A stretch of DNA of 64,000 nt from Planctomycetota bacterium (GCA_029550525.1 JAKPHF010000064.1:1-64000), one strand, 5' to 3'. Positions 1-9,660 are shown, numbered from the stretch's first letter. The notes: generated by a model from the letters alone, not told the origin. Numbers and translations: made by a program.

Positions 1-104
1 AGCTGGCCCAGTCCGCCCAGAATTACTGGCGGCTGCTGAACGGATCACAATTCCTGGTGCACGTGCTCCAGGGCGTTCGGTTCATCGACGGGATCGCCGC
101 CTGA
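1..104 (+). CDS. Possible transposase C-terminus (partial)
   Basis: An open frame enters from the left edge (codons in phase from base 3) and stops at TGA 102-104, giving about 33 residues. The tail has the pattern W-R-x-L-N-G ... V-x-x-G-V-x-F-x-D-G-I. This resembles the extreme C-terminus of IS256/Mutator-type transposases as I remember them, but the fragment is too short to be certain. No terminal inverted repeat can be recognised downstream before the repeat at 244. It could equally be the end of another host gene. Confidence 0.35.
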   Translation, partial: LAQSAQNYWRLLNGSQFLVHVLQGVRFIDGIAA

Positions 105-243
105 TCGCGGCCGATCCACAAGATTTGACAATAACTCGGTCGAAGACGTCAAGAGACTCTCACCCCGTTATCCTCCTTCGACTTCGTGCATCGGGAACGG
201 CTTGTTCACCGCTTGTACGCTTCTGGGGTACGGACGGCGGCGG

Positions 244-295
244 TGTGGTGGAGGCAGCCCGCCTGCACTGGGGACGCTGGAAGCGTGCACCACAA
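244..295. repeat. 54-bp double-hairpin repeat, copy 1 (diverged)
   Basis: This is a degenerate copy of the dispersed repeat also found at 32978, 43714 and 58720. It keeps the TGTGGTG ... CACCACA outer arms and the right-hand hairpin GACGCTGGAAGCGTGCACC. It lies downstream of the URO-D family gene that is read from the other strand. Short reading frames across this family are artefacts. Confidence 0.7.
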
Positions 296-331
296 TGGCA
301 TCGCCCACACGCTGGCTCAGTGGGGAAGGGG

Positions 332-1342
332 TTATGAGTGCGATCGCGCGTACTCGCCCATGGCGCGGAGGTTGGCGGGCGGTGTGTTGCGGGTGACTTC
401 GCAGCCGGCGCCGACGATGAATCGCGGGCCGGCTTCGGCGTGGCATTGGGCGACGGCGGCGCGGACGCTGTCGGGCGTGCCGTCGCGCAGCGTGGTTACC
501 GGGTTGATGTTACCCAGGAGCACTTGATCCGGGCCCATCTGTTCGCGGCCCTTGGCCATGGGCACCTTGAAATCCAGATCCACGATGTCGCAGCCCAGGC
601 GACTGATGGCGGCAAGAATCGGTTTGGTGTTGCCGCAGATGTGCAAACGGACGCGCGTGCCCATGGCGTGCAGACCGTCCACGAGCTTCTTCTCGTACGG
701 CCAGACCAACTCCTCGTAGAGCACGGGACCGACGAGCGACGCCGCCGCATCGCCCACGCCGATGATGTCCGCGCCGGCTTCCACCTGGGCGCGGGCGAAT
801 CGCAGCTCCATCTCGACCACGAATTCGAACAGGTCGCGCACGAACGACGGCGAGTCGATCAGATCCATCAGGATCGTGTTCAGTCCGCGCAGGTCGGCCG
901 CTTCGGCAATCGGCCCCTCGATCCAGCCTTCGACGAACTTGCCATCGCCCACGCGCTGCTTGAGCAAGGCCACGCCCTTGACCCGATCGTGCATGCGGCC
1001 GCCGCCCAGCGGGTCGGGTATCTGCAACGTGAGCAGATCCTTCGGGTCGGCCAGCCGTGCGTGTTCTTCCACGATGGCCGGAGGCTGATCGTCGAAGAAC
1101 GCGACGGTCGCGCCGCAGTCCGCCGCCTCGCGGGCCGGGTCGGAGATGACCGACACGTAATCGAAATCGAACTCCTCGGCCGTGCGGATCTGGCCCTCGG
1201 CCAGTACTCGGTAATCGGTCACGTACTCGCGATAGCTCCGGCCGATGCGATCGGCGGCAAACATCATGGTGATGGGCATGAAAGGCAGACAGTCGGTCGG
1301 CTGGCCCGACAGCATGGCCGAGATACGTTGTTTGCCGGTCAT
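332..1342 (-). CDS. Uroporphyrinogen decarboxylase (URO-D) family protein
   Basis: A 336-residue cytoplasmic protein of the MtaA/CmuA-like branch of the URO-D family. Many members act as methyltransferases, demethylases or corrinoid-dependent enzymes rather than in haem synthesis. HICGNT at 234-239 and GAGCEV at 311-316 supply the His-x-Cys ... Cys zinc-site pattern typical of the methyltransferase branch. A terminal PPANLRAM segment is also characteristic. The start at 1342 is chosen because GAGGGA lies 9 nt upstream; an ATG at 1357 is an alternative. No corrinoid protein or other methyltransferase gene is nearby, so the substrate is unknown. It is divergent from the secreted propeller protein and looks monocistronic here. 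Confidence 0.85.
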   Translation of the reverse strand: MTGKQRISAMLSGQPTDCLPFMPITMMFAADRIGRSYREYVTDYRVLAEGQIRTAEEFDFDYVSVISDPAREAADCGATVAFFDDQPPAIVEEHARLADPKDLLTLQIPDPLGGGRMHDRVKGVALLKQRVGDGKFVEGWIEGPIAEAADLRGLNTILMDLIDSPSFVRDLFEFVVEMELRFARAQVEAGADIIGVGDAAASLVGPVLYEELVWPYEKKLVDGLHAMGTRVRLHICGNTKPILAAISRLGCDIVDLDFKVPMAKGREQMGPDQVLLGNINPVTTLRDGTPDSVRAAVAQCHAEAGPRFIVGAGCEVTRNTPPANLRAMGEYARSHS

Positions 1343-1600
1343 CAGTGCTTCCCTCATTTTGCGGTCGGGCCTGAGAATCAGGAGAGTTCCCGACCTGCTC
1401 GCATTATACCGCCGCTGGCTCGTTCCGCACGGGCGACAAGCATCTTCCAGAGCGAACGTCTCGCTCGTGGTGAGCGGGCAAGACCATGGTGGCAACCGCG
1501 CATGCGCGAACAGCTCAGTCCTGCCCTGAGGGCCGAAACCGCGAGCTTCGCCTACATATCACACACAGGGACTTTCGCTTTCCCGGGAAGAGGTGTTGCC

Positions 1601-4267
1601 ATGCTCAAATCGTACTCGGGGCCACTGGCCGCATGCTTTGTGGTGGCGCTGATGCCGGGCTGGCCGGCGGAAGCCGCATGCGAGTTCGGCTGGAAAGGCG
1701 GCCGGGGAGTGCCCGGGATCAACGGCACGGTGCGGGCGATGGTCGTGCACGACGACGGAAGAGGGCCCGTCCTTTACGTCGGCGGCACGTTCACGGTTGC
1801 CGGCAGCGTCGAGGCTCGTAACATCGCGCGGTGGGACGGACGCGAATGGTCGGCGTTGGGAACCGGTACCGACGGGGCGGTCAACGCGCTGACCATCCAC
1901 GGTGGGCATCTGGTGGTGGCCGGCGAGTTTCGCACCGCGGGAGGCGTCCGCGCGATCGGCGTGGCGTGGTGGGACGGCACGAACTGGGCCCCGTTGGGCG
2001 AGGGGCTGGATGAACTGGGCTTCGTTCGCATCAACGCCGCCGTCGTCTATCAGCAGCAACTCGTGATTGCGGGCGAATTCACGCATGCGCTGGGCATGCA
2101 GGTCAACCACATCGCACGGCTGGACGGCCCGTATTGGCGTCCGCTCGGTTCGGGCGTCACCGGCGGAGCCCACACGCGCGTGGAGGCGCTCGAGGTGTAC
2201 GGCGGCCGACTCATCGCCGCGGGCGAGTTCGCCACCGCCGGTGGTATCGAGGCGATCAACGTCGCGGCCTGGGACGGTCAGGCTTGGGCCGCTCTCGATG
2301 CGGGCGTATCGGGCGTGGCATATGCCTGTGTTGTGCAGGGCAAGAATCTGATCGTCGGCGGCATGTTCACGGGCGCCGGCGGGCGGTCAGCGAGCTACAT
2401 CGCGCGCTGGGACGGCACGGCTTGGTCACCGGTGGGGGCCGGCCTGCCGTATGCCGTGCGGACATTGCGCATCTTCAACAACCAACTCGTTGCGGGCGGG
2501 CATTTCACGCAGAACCTCGCCTCGTTTGACGGCACGTCGTGGGCATCAGTGGGCAACGGCATGGATGGCACGGTGTTGTGCAGCGCCGTCTACAAAGGGC
2601 GACTCATTGTCGGTGGCGAGTTCGGCAACGCGGGTGGCCAGTCCACTCCCGGCATCGCCGCCTGGGACGGCACGCAGTGGTCTGCCCTGACCACCGCGAA
2701 AGCCATGGTGATCTACACTTTGATCGAGTTCAACAAGGAGCTCTTTGCCGCAGGGACGCTGGACGGGGCCTATGTGGTCGCTCGCCGGGATTCGTCCACC
2801 TGGTTGCCCGTGGGGGGGGCGTTCAACGGTCCGGTGAAGACGCTCGCCGTCTTTCAAGGTCAACTGATCGCCGGCGGGCAGTTCAGCGAGGTAGGATCGG
2901 TTCAGGCGAACTGTCTGGCCGCCTGGAACGGAGCCGCATGGGTGTCACTGGGGGGCGGCATCAACATGGCGGACTACAGCACCATTAACGCGATGATCGT
3001 GTACGAAGACCGGTTGATCATCGGCGGAGACTTCATCTCGGCGGGAGGCGTGCCGGCCAGTTGCATCGCCAGGTGGAACGGCACGACTTGGTCGCCTCTG
3101 GGCAACGGGATGGACGGCGCTATCAATGCGCTGGCGGTGTGGGATGGGAAGCTTGTGGCGGCCGGTCAGTTCACGTTCGCCGGCTGGGTGAGTGCGAAGG
3201 GGGTTGCCGTCTGGTCGGGAGGCTTGTGGTCCGCCGTGGGTAACGGCGTGGAGGGCCCGATTTACGCCTTGGCGGTGTACCGCAACGAATTGATCGCGGC
3301 GGGCGGGTTCATCCTGGTTAACAATCCGCGGGTGGGGGGGATCGCACGCTTTGGCGGATCGCAGTGGCTGCCGCTCGAGGATCCGCCCAGTGGCGTGGTG
3401 TATTGCCTGGCCGCGTACCAGAACGTCTTGGTCGCCGGCGGCGAGTTCCTGTACATCGGCGGGAATTTCGTTCCGTATCTCGCCGCTTGGGATGGCGTGC
3501 GATGGTCAAGCCTGGGCGGCGGCGTCGACGGCCCCACGTATGCGATGGGCGTCCACGCTGGGCTGCTCGTCGTGAGTGGCGTGTTCACCAGGACGGACGA
3601 CGTCGAATCAGCCGGACTGGCGTTCTGGGGCCCCGATGACACCACCGACACGGACGGCGACGGCATTGTGGATGTTTGCGATCCGTGTCCAGGCGAAGCG
3701 GGGGAGGATCTCGACGGCGACGGCGTGTGCGGCACCCACGACAACTGTCCTACCGTGTACAACCCGGCCCAGGCCGACGCCGACGGCGATGGGCTGGGCG
3801 ATCTGTGCGATCCGTGCCCGTTCGATCCGGACAACGATTCCGACGGCGACGGCTTCTGCAACGAGTACGACAACTGTCCGGACGTGGCCAATCCCGATCA
3901 GGCGGACACGGACGGCGACACGCTGGGCGATGCCTGCGATCCGTGCCCGCTGGACGTGATGAATGATGCCGACCGTGACGGCATATGCGGCGACGTGGAC
4001 AACTGCCCCAACGTGGCCAATCCGGATCAGACCGACACCGACGGCGACGGGCTGGGCGACGTGTGCGATCCGTGTCCGAACGGCGAGTGCCCGAAACCCA
4101 AGCCGCCCGAGCCGCCACCCGGGTCGCAACCCGAGGAGCCCGAGCCGGAACCCGAGCCACCGGCCTGCGGCGCCGGCCTGCCCGGGGGTGGTGTCGCATT
4201 AGTGGCACCTTGGTGGGGCGTTACGTGGTACATCCTGAGACGCAACCGGCGGAGAACGCCATCGTAG
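1601..4267 (+). CDS. Secreted propeller-like repeat protein with thrombospondin type-3 repeats
   Basis: An 888-residue exported protein. Residues 1-27 form a signal peptide. Residues about 30-680 are roughly 40-50-residue repeats of the form ...LIVGGEF...AG...IAxWDGxxWSxLGxGxDG, resembling delta-60/kelch-like beta-propeller blades. Residues about 680-830 are calcium-binding thrombospondin type-3 repeats (D-x-D-G-D-G ... D-x-C-D-P-C-P). They are followed by a Pro/Glu linker and a C-terminal Ala-Cys-Gly segment, a hydrophobic stretch and an RRNRRR tail that looks like a cell-envelope sorting signal. GGGAAGAGG stands 7 nt before the ATG. The frame is open far upstream, but that part is antisense to the URO-D gene and not credible. 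An extracellular structural or binding role is inferred; no catalytic motif is visible. Confidence 0.8.
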   Translation: MLKSYSGPLAACFVVALMPGWPAEAACEFGWKGGRGVPGINGTVRAMVVHDDGRGPVLYVGGTFTVAGSVEARNIARWDGREWSALGTGTDGAVNALTIHGGHLVVAGEFRTAGGVRAIGVAWWDGTNWAPLGEGLDELGFVRINAAVVYQQQLVIAGEFTHALGMQVNHIARLDGPYWRPLGSGVTGGAHTRVEALEVYGGRLIAAGEFATAGGIEAINVAAWDGQAWAALDAGVSGVAYACVVQGKNLIVGGMFTGAGGRSASYIARWDGTAWSPVGAGLPYAVRTLRIFNNQLVAGGHFTQNLASFDGTSWASVGNGMDGTVLCSAVYKGRLIVGGEFGNAGGQSTPGIAAWDGTQWSALTTAKAMVIYTLIEFNKELFAAGTLDGAYVVARRDSSTWLPVGGAFNGPVKTLAVFQGQLIAGGQFSEVGSVQANCLAAWNGAAWVSLGGGINMADYSTINAMIVYEDRLIIGGDFISAGGVPASCIARWNGTTWSPLGNGMDGAINALAVWDGKLVAAGQFTFAGWVSAKGVAVWSGGLWSAVGNGVEGPIYALAVYRNELIAAGGFILVNNPRVGGIARFGGSQWLPLEDPPSGVVYCLAAYQNVLVAGGEFLYIGGNFVPYLAAWDGVRWSSLGGGVDGPTYAMGVHAGLLVVSGVFTRTDDVESAGLAFWGPDDTTDTDGDGIVDVCDPCPGEAGEDLDGDGVCGTHDNCPTVYNPAQADADGDGLGDLCDPCPFDPDNDSDGDGFCNEYDNCPDVANPDQADTDGDTLGDACDPCPLDVMNDADRDGICGDVDNCPNVANPDQTDTDGDGLGDVCDPCPNGECPKPKPPEPPPGSQPEEPEPEPEPPACGAGLPGGGVALVAPWWGVTWYILRRNRRRTPS

Positions 4268-4289
4268 TGCATATCGAACGCGGACGAGG

Positions 4290-4331
4290 TAAAAAGACAC
4301 CCGCCTCCCAGCACCACCGGCGGGAGGCGGG
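4290..4331 (-). terminator. Intrinsic terminator of rpsA
   Basis: Arms CCCGCCTCCC (4300-4309) and GGGAGGCGGG (4322-4331) form a 10-bp GC stem. On the minus strand it is followed by a T-rich run (TTTTTA, the complement of 4290-4296). It starts 9 nt past the rpsA stop. The stem also resembles the dispersed GGCGGG hairpin family. Confidence 0.75.
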
Positions 4332-4339
4332 CATCACGA

Positions 4340-5965
4340 TTACCACTCGAAATGGGAACTGAGTCCGCCACGAAGCGGCCGCTTCTTCTTGGGTTTGGGC
4401 TTCTCTTCGGGCTTGGGCGGTTCTTCCTTGGGCGCCGGCTTCATCGAGAGTGAAATCCGCTGGGCATTGCGGTCGATCTTCAGCACGCGGACCTCGACCT
4501 CCTGCCCTTCCTTGACCACATCGGACACGGAACGGACGCGGCGCTCGGACAGCTCGGAAATATGCACGAGCCCTTCGACGCCCGGCACGAGTTCCACGAA
4601 CGCGCCGAACTCCATGATCTTCGAGACCTTTCCCTTGACGGTGGAGTTGACCGGGCATTGCCGCTCAACCACGTCCCAGGGGTTCTCCTCCATCTGCTTG
4701 AGGCCCAGCGAGATTCGCCGCTTGGACGCATCGGCCCGCAGCACGACGGTCTCGATCTCGCGGCCGAGTTCGAGCACTTCCGACGGATGATTGATCCGCT
4801 TGCTCCAGCTCATCTCGCTGATGGGCAGGAGCGCTTCGACGCCGTCTTCCAGCTCGACGAACGCTCCGAAATCGGCGAAGCGCAGGATGCGACCCTTCAC
4901 GCGCGAGCCGGCGGGATACTTGGTTTCGACGTCCGCCCACGGATCGGGCTTGGCCTGTTTGAGGCCGAGTGAAACCTTGCCCGTGTTGCGGTCCACCTTG
5001 AGCACGCGGACCTCGAGTTCCTGGCCCGGCTGAACCAGTTCGTTGGGGTTGCGGACGCGGCCCCAGGTCATGTCGGTGACGTGCAGCAGGCCCTCGACGC
5101 CGCCGACGTCCACGAACGCGCCGAACTCGGTGATGCTGCTGACCGTGCCCTTGCGGAGTTCGCCTTCGACCAGCGCGTTGAGGGCTTCGGCCCGCTTCTC
5201 GCGACGCTCCTTGTCGATGACCTTGCGTCGGCTGACGATCAGATCGCGGGTCGTCGGATCGACCTGCGTCACCACGCAGCGCACGTGCTCGCCGATGAGC
5301 ACCGAGATGTCCTTGATGCGGCGGACGTCCACCTGCGAGGCGGGCAGAAACGCCCGAGCTCCGCCGATGTCAATGTCCAGGCCGCCCTTGTTCATGCCCG
5401 TGACCACGCCTTCGATGATGTCACCGGGCTTGACCGAGTCCCAGAACGACGCCTCGTCGGCCTGTCGCTTGCTGAGCACGAGTCCGCCGCCCGTTTCGGT
5501 CTCATCGCGGACGATGATGACGCCGACCTCGTCGCCCGGCCGAGGCAACGGCTGACCGAGAAACTCCTCGATGGGCACAGCGCCTTGCTTGCCGCCTTCG
5601 ACCTCGATGAGGATCTCCGATGCGGTCACCCGCTGCACCTTGCCCGTGGTCACCACCGGGCGGGGAGCCGGCGGAGCGGCAGGGGCGGTCGCTTCTTCGG
5701 CAGCCACGACCTGGTCGGTCGTGATGTCCTGGCCGGAGGATGCGGGATCGGTCTGGGCACCACTCTCGGCGACTGTCGCAGGCTCGCCGGCGGGCATCTG
5801 CTCGGGCGCGTTGCCCGGCTGTTCGGTCGGACCCGCTTCCGGGAACGCCTGGGGCTCGGTCGCGGGGGCCGGCTCGCTCGGCCGGTCCATGCCGGCAGGC
5901 TCGCTCGGATGCGCAGCCGCTGACGCTTGTTCCTCGGGGATACCGCTGTTGGGAACGTTGCTCAT
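4340..5965 (-). CDS. rpsA: 30S ribosomal protein S1
   Basis: A 541-residue RNA-binding protein that helps the small ribosomal subunit engage mRNA. An acidic, Pro/Ala/Glu-rich leader (about 1-104) precedes five S1 OB-fold domains at about 105-165, 181-247, 268-337, 352-424 and 438-509. The last three carry the canonical FGAFV-E/D ... G-V-E-G-L signature. A Lys/Pro-rich tail (511-541) closes the protein. Most S1 proteins have four to six domains, so five is within range; the long acidic leader is unusual compared with proteobacterial S1. The start at ATG 5965 is preferred because the upstream in-frame residues look non-coding, although the ribosome-binding site is weak. Confidence 0.93.
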   Translation of the reverse strand: MSNVPNSGIPEEQASAAAHPSEPAGMDRPSEPAPATEPQAFPEAGPTEQPGNAPEQMPAGEPATVAESGAQTDPASSGQDITTDQVVAAEEATAPAAPPAPRPVVTTGKVQRVTASEILIEVEGGKQGAVPIEEFLGQPLPRPGDEVGVIIVRDETETGGGLVLSKRQADEASFWDSVKPGDIIEGVVTGMNKGGLDIDIGGARAFLPASQVDVRRIKDISVLIGEHVRCVVTQVDPTTRDLIVSRRKVIDKERREKRAEALNALVEGELRKGTVSSITEFGAFVDVGGVEGLLHVTDMTWGRVRNPNELVQPGQELEVRVLKVDRNTGKVSLGLKQAKPDPWADVETKYPAGSRVKGRILRFADFGAFVELEDGVEALLPISEMSWSKRINHPSEVLELGREIETVVLRADASKRRISLGLKQMEENPWDVVERQCPVNSTVKGKVSKIMEFGAFVELVPGVEGLVHISELSERRVRSVSDVVKEGQEVEVRVLKIDRNAQRISLSMKPAPKEEPPKPEEKPKPKKKRPLRGGLSSHFEW

Positions 5966-6293
5966 ACCGATCTCGTTTGTTCGTGCCAAAACCAGATTCG
6001 AGACTACCGGGTTGAGAATTCGCCGCACGTCGTCAGTCGAACCGCCCGGCCAAAGCCATCATCTTGCCCCAACTCCCATGGGCCGGTCAACCCCTGCACC
6101 TTGGTTCGGGGCCGCCCGAGAGGCGGCCGGTTTTCGGACGGATCACGCGTGCCGCACCGCGAAACGGATGACAATCGCGTTGCCTCTCGTGGCTTCCTCG
6201 GATGCCGGTGGCGCCCACCCTCCGGACTCTTTTGCCAAATCCGAAAACACTTTCCACACCCGCTGACGCACCAAACGAAAACGCGGGCGGAAC
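5966..6293. other. Intergenic region upstream of rpsA
   Basis: A 328-bp stretch between rpsA (transcribed leftward) and the end of the HD-GYP gene. It must carry the rpsA promoter and leader. I see no convincing -35/-10 pair, conserved leader structure or open frame; small frames here have no recognisable content. Confidence 0.5.
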
Positions 6294-7907
6294 TCACGCC
6301 AGGGCCGGTTCTGACCGGGGTGTTTCGGCGACACGGCGGCGGCCGGCGCGATCTTCCATCAAGTTGTTGTAGATGCGCTCGAACTGATCTTCGAGTGAAA
6401 AAAACGCCTCTACCACGAGCGGATCGAACTGAGTACCACAGCCGGATCGCACCTCGCGGGCGGCTTCCGCATGCGTACGGGCAGCCTTGTATTCCCGGGC
6501 CGTGCGTATCGCGTCGTAGCTGTCGGCCAGGCACACGATCCGGGCACTCAGTGGAATCCGATCGCCCGCCAAGCCGCACGGGTAACCGGACCCATCGTAT
6601 CGTTCGTGGTGATAGTGGGCAATTTCGACGGCCATTTTAAGGAAAGAGTCGTTTTGACCGTCCGGTGTGACCGATTGCAGCGTGGCCGCTCCGATGGTGG
6701 TGTGGTCGCGCATCACGGCCGACTCGGTTTCGGTCAACCGACCTTGCTTCAGCAGAATGCGGTCGGGTACCGCCACTTTCCCGATGTCGTGCAGGGGGGC
6801 GGCACGCCTCAGGTCCGACAAGAATTGACCGTCGATGCGGGGGCTGACCCGCGGGTCGCGGGCCAGTTGCCGTGCGAGGGCCACCGACAGTTCCCGCACG
6901 CGTTCGAGATGTTTGCCCGTCGAAGGGTGACGGTAATCGCTCAGCTTGGCCAGCGAAAAAATGATGGAGTCACGGGTGGCTTCGAGCTGGCGGCGAGTCC
7001 GCACGGCGTCAATCGCGAAAGCGGCAGCGCGGGCCAGCCGAGTCAGCGCCAGCACATCCTGCGGCTGATAGTCCAGCCCGTCGCGATGATCGGTCACGTT
7101 GAGCACGCCGAGCACATTTCCTTCGGCCGGATCACCGCAGACCAGGGGGACACTGATGAACTGCCCGTGCTGATAACCGTCTCGTCGCGGCCATGCCGTG
7201 TTGCCGTTGACGACCAACTCGCGGCGGGTGGCCATGACTCGGCCGGCCACCGGACTGGAAAGCGGCACTCGGCACTCTTGCCAGACGGCCGGATCGATGC
7301 CCACCGCATGACCGAAGCGCATCTCGTGAGCCTGTGAATCCACCAGTAACATGGACGCCCGCCCGCTGTTCGTGAGGCGAGCGGCGGTCTCGACCGATTG
7401 ACGGCAGGCGGTTTCCGGGTCGCCGGTCAGGATCTGCTCGTAGAATTGGTGGAGCAGTGTCAAGTTGTCGATTTCCCGCCGCAGACGGGCCTGCACGCGC
7501 CGGGCTGTCTCCTGAGCGCGGCGGGTCCGGATGATGCGGTCGGCCCGGAGCCGGAACTCTCGGGCCTCGAACGGCAGGGTCAGATAATCGTCGGCACCGG
7601 CGTCGAGGGCCAGTTCGGTCGAACGGTGATTCTGTCCGGAAGCGAGCAGCAGGATGGGTGTATCGGACGTACGCGAATCGTCGCGAACTGCGCGTATCCG
7701 GGTGTGTGCATCATCAGCGTCCGGGGAAAGGGCTACGGCGAGCAGGTCGGGCCGCCGGCGCACGACCTGATCCAGGACGTCGTCGCCTACGCCCTCGACC
7801 ACCCGGAATCCCGCCTCCCGGATGCGGTCGCGGCAGGGACTGCCGTATTCCCGGCAGTCGCCTACCATCAAGACCGTTCGCTGTGGAACTGCCATCAATG
7901 CACTCAT
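6294..7907 (-). CDS. Degenerate-receiver / GAF / HD-GYP cyclic-di-GMP phosphodiesterase
   Basis: A 537-residue cytoplasmic regulator predicted to hydrolyse cyclic di-GMP. It has a receiver-like domain (about 10-125), a GAF domain (about 150-310) and an HD-GYP domain (about 320-515). The catalytic domain is complete: LHDIGKVAVPD, the LLKQGRLTETE segment, and HHERYDGSGYP. The receiver appears non-phosphorylatable. Where PDLVLLD is expected the sequence reads PDLLAVA, the usual acidic pair is GD, and the conserved Lys of 'TKPF' is Leu (LTLPF). The start is uncertain between ATG 7907, ATG 7895 and TTG 7925. A tandem PilZ protein at 18.3 kb is a possible receptor in the same signalling network. 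Confidence 0.88.
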   Translation of the reverse strand: MSALMAVPQRTVLMVGDCREYGSPCRDRIREAGFRVVEGVGDDVLDQVVRRRPDLLAVALSPDADDAHTRIRAVRDDSRTSDTPILLLASGQNHRSTELALDAGADDYLTLPFEAREFRLRADRIIRTRRAQETARRVQARLRREIDNLTLLHQFYEQILTGDPETACRQSVETAARLTNSGRASMLLVDSQAHEMRFGHAVGIDPAVWQECRVPLSSPVAGRVMATRRELVVNGNTAWPRRDGYQHGQFISVPLVCGDPAEGNVLGVLNVTDHRDGLDYQPQDVLALTRLARAAAFAIDAVRTRRQLEATRDSIIFSLAKLSDYRHPSTGKHLERVRELSVALARQLARDPRVSPRIDGQFLSDLRRAAPLHDIGKVAVPDRILLKQGRLTETESAVMRDHTTIGAATLQSVTPDGQNDSFLKMAVEIAHYHHERYDGSGYPCGLAGDRIPLSARIVCLADSYDAIRTAREYKAARTHAEAAREVRSGCGTQFDPLVVEAFFSLEDQFERIYNNLMEDRAGRRRVAETPRSEPALA

Positions 7908-8297
7908 GCGGAAGGCGGCCAACAACGGTCTAAGTCCGATGGACCGTTGCAGGCTCCCCTCCAGCTACACCTGCCGCGAACCGGATCAGTGAGATGCCCC
8001 TCCTTGCGGCATCCGGGAATGAGTATTCCCTGGTCCGTTCCTTTCCTGTATCGTTCGAATGGCCGAGCGAGGTGAGCGACAAACGCTGAAATCGCCGCCA
8101 TTCGCCGGCAACTCCGGTTTTCTCGGACGTAGACCAAGAATGACTACGGCGATAAGGGGTCGTTCTCGGAAGGACCTTGGTTGGCGCCGTCAGCCGGATG
8201 CTGTGGACGCGGGTACCAGCGCACGCGAAGGCATTCCCTTGCGTCCCTTGTGCCGGCTGGCTTGCCACGGTCGGTTGGGTGAACTAACTTGGACACG
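7908..8297. other. Divergent intergenic region, HD-GYP gene / mgtC-like gene
   Basis: A 390-bp divergent control region with no credible gene. A small perfect hairpin (GGGAAT 8015-8020, ATTCCC 8025-8030) is the only clear secondary structure. I looked for a magnesium-sensing leader ahead of the MgtC-like gene and cannot support one by eye. Confidence 0.4.
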
Positions 8298-8819
8298 ATG
8301 GATCTGCTCGCAACCACATCATCGCATGCGACCTGGTACGGCAACCTGCACGAGGTGCTCGATTACCCCTGGATCATCTTCGTGCTCGTGCTGACCTCTT
8401 TGGTTCCGGGCTGGCTGATCGGAATCGAAAGAAGATCGCGAGGCAAACCGGTCGGCATCCGCACCGTGACGCTGATCTGTATGGGCAGCGCGATCTTCAC
8501 GCTCGTTTCGATCCTGATCTCGCGGAAGGAAGGCGATGCCGACCCCGGGCGCATCGCCGCCCAGGTGGTCTCGGGCATCGGCTTTCTAGGAGCGGGGGCC
8601 ATTCTGCACAGCAAGAACCGCGTGCGCGGGCTGACCACGGCGGCGACCATCTGGGTGGTGGCGGCCATCGGCGTGCTCATCGGCGCGGGCTACGCATTCC
8701 CCGCCGTCATCATATCCATCTTCGTGGTCGTGCTGTTACGTCTGCACTGGTACAGTCAGTTCTGGGGGCATGGCAAAAACGACGAGACCGGTCCAAGCCC
8801 GCCGACGAACTACGACTAA
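8298..8819 (+). CDS. MgtC/SapB family membrane protein
   Basis: A 173-residue inner-membrane protein with about four hydrophobic segments. It carries the MgtC hallmarks IGIERRSRGKP, GSAIFT, VVSGIGFLGAGAIL and VRGLTTAATIWV. Family members are linked to survival in low Mg2+ and to modulation of the F-type ATPase, but they are not themselves Mg2+ transporters. The C-terminus is a short hydrophilic tail, without the ACT-like domain found in longer MgtC proteins. ATG 8298 is used; a TTG at 8289 in frame is possible and neither has a strong ribosome-binding site. The stop is TAA 8817-8819, directly followed by a heptad tract and convergent recO. Confidence 0.88.
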   Translation: MDLLATTSSHATWYGNLHEVLDYPWIIFVLVLTSLVPGWLIGIERRSRGKPVGIRTVTLICMGSAIFTLVSILISRKEGDADPGRIAAQVVSGIGFLGAGAILHSKNRVRGLTTAATIWVVAAIGVLIGAGYAFPAVIISIFVVVLLRLHWYSQFWGHGKNDETGPSPPTNYD

Positions 8820-8940
8820 CAGCTGTCAGCCGTCAGCTATCAGCTGTGAGCCAGTAGGTCTGCCTCACAGAGGTTTCTTCGCCAGCCCCCAGGCCCCAGT
8901 CCCTCCTCTGCGGCTCACAGCCCATAGCTCACAGCTCTTT
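8819..8940. repeat. Heptad tract T1 (mgtC-like / recO convergent junction)
   Basis: Degenerate 7-bp units of the AGCTGTC/AGCTATC type run from the mgtC-like stop. A CCCCAGG/CCCCAGT-type stretch follows in the middle, and a reverse-complement arm (GGCTCACAGCCCATAGCTC) runs into the recO stop codon TGA (8931-8929). The arms can pair into a long imperfect hairpin spanning the whole junction. Confidence 0.75.
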
Positions 8941-9660
8941 CCTCATTACCCACTTGGCCAGCGACGAAGGGCGGCCGGAAACGGCGGTGAGCGTCTCATC
9001 CAGCAGTTCGAAGAGCGCGGCGGCGGAGGCCGAATCGAACTGCCGGCTACGCAGCGCGTCGAGGTTGGCGGCTCGGACGTAGTGACGGCCTGGAACGGTC
9101 GGCTCGCAATTACGACAGACCAGTCCGCCCTGGATCGGGGCGTAAAACGCTGCACGGCCGGGCGGAGCAGGGCGGTCGCACACCACGCAGCGCGTCAGGT
9201 CGGGCCACACGCCGGCGGCGAGCAGCAACGTACATTGATAGTCCACAACGGCCGGCAGTGCGGCTGCGCCCGAGGCCAGATTCTGCAGCAGGGCGGCCAG
9301 CGCGTCGAACAGCTCCGGATGCGGGTCGGCCTCCTCGGTCATGGTCGAGGTGATCTCGGCCGCATATTGCGCAGCGTACCAGGTGTGCAGATTGGATCGC
9401 AGTCCCAGATGAGCATCCACCTGCCTCCATTCGGTCAGAATCGACAACTCGCTTTCGCTCTGTGGGCGGACCAAGAAAACAACCTCGCCCTGCTCGAGCA
9501 GGTCGATGATCGTGGCCGCCTTGTTCTTGGTGGCCCGCTTGATGCCCTTGGCAATAAAGCGCCGCGACCCGTGCTCGCGGGTGAGGCAGGCCAGCACCTG
9601 GGACGTTTCAGAGTAGTCCAGGTGACGCAGCACGATGGCTTGGTCTTTGACGGGCGGCAT
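8929..9660 (-). CDS. recO: DNA repair protein RecO
   Basis: A 243-residue recombination mediator of the RecFOR pathway that helps load RecA onto gaps. The N-terminal OB-fold begins KDQAIVLRHLDYSETSQVL and contains SRRFIAKGIKRA. The helical C-terminal half has a zinc site, CVVC ... CRNC. The length is typical of the family. ATG 9660 is chosen because the preceding in-frame TTG falls within repeat sequence. The final residues (Lys-Glu-Leu) and the TGA are encoded by the adjoining heptad tract. Convergent with the mgtC-like gene. Confidence 0.93.
   Translation of the reverse strand: MPPVKDQAIVLRHLDYSETSQVLACLTREHGSRRFIAKGIKRATKNKAATIIDLLEQGEVVFLVRPQSESELSILTEWRQVDAHLGLRSNLHTWYAAQYAAEITSTMTEEADPHPELFDALAALLQNLASGAAALPAVVDYQCTLLLAAGVWPDLTRCVVCDRPAPPGRAAFYAPIQGGLVCRNCEPTVPGRHYVRAANLDALRSRQFDSASAAALFELLDETLTAVSGRPSSLAKWVMRKEL

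Noticed and set aside
125..160. TTGACA at 125-130 as the -35 box of a promoter
   Set aside because: No acceptable -10 box at 16-19 bp, and no plus-strand gene follows before 1601.
338..1600. Long N-terminal extension of the propeller protein frame
   Set aside because: Antisense to the URO-D gene, and lacks a signal peptide at its start. The ATG at 1601 has a good ribosome-binding site and signal sequence.
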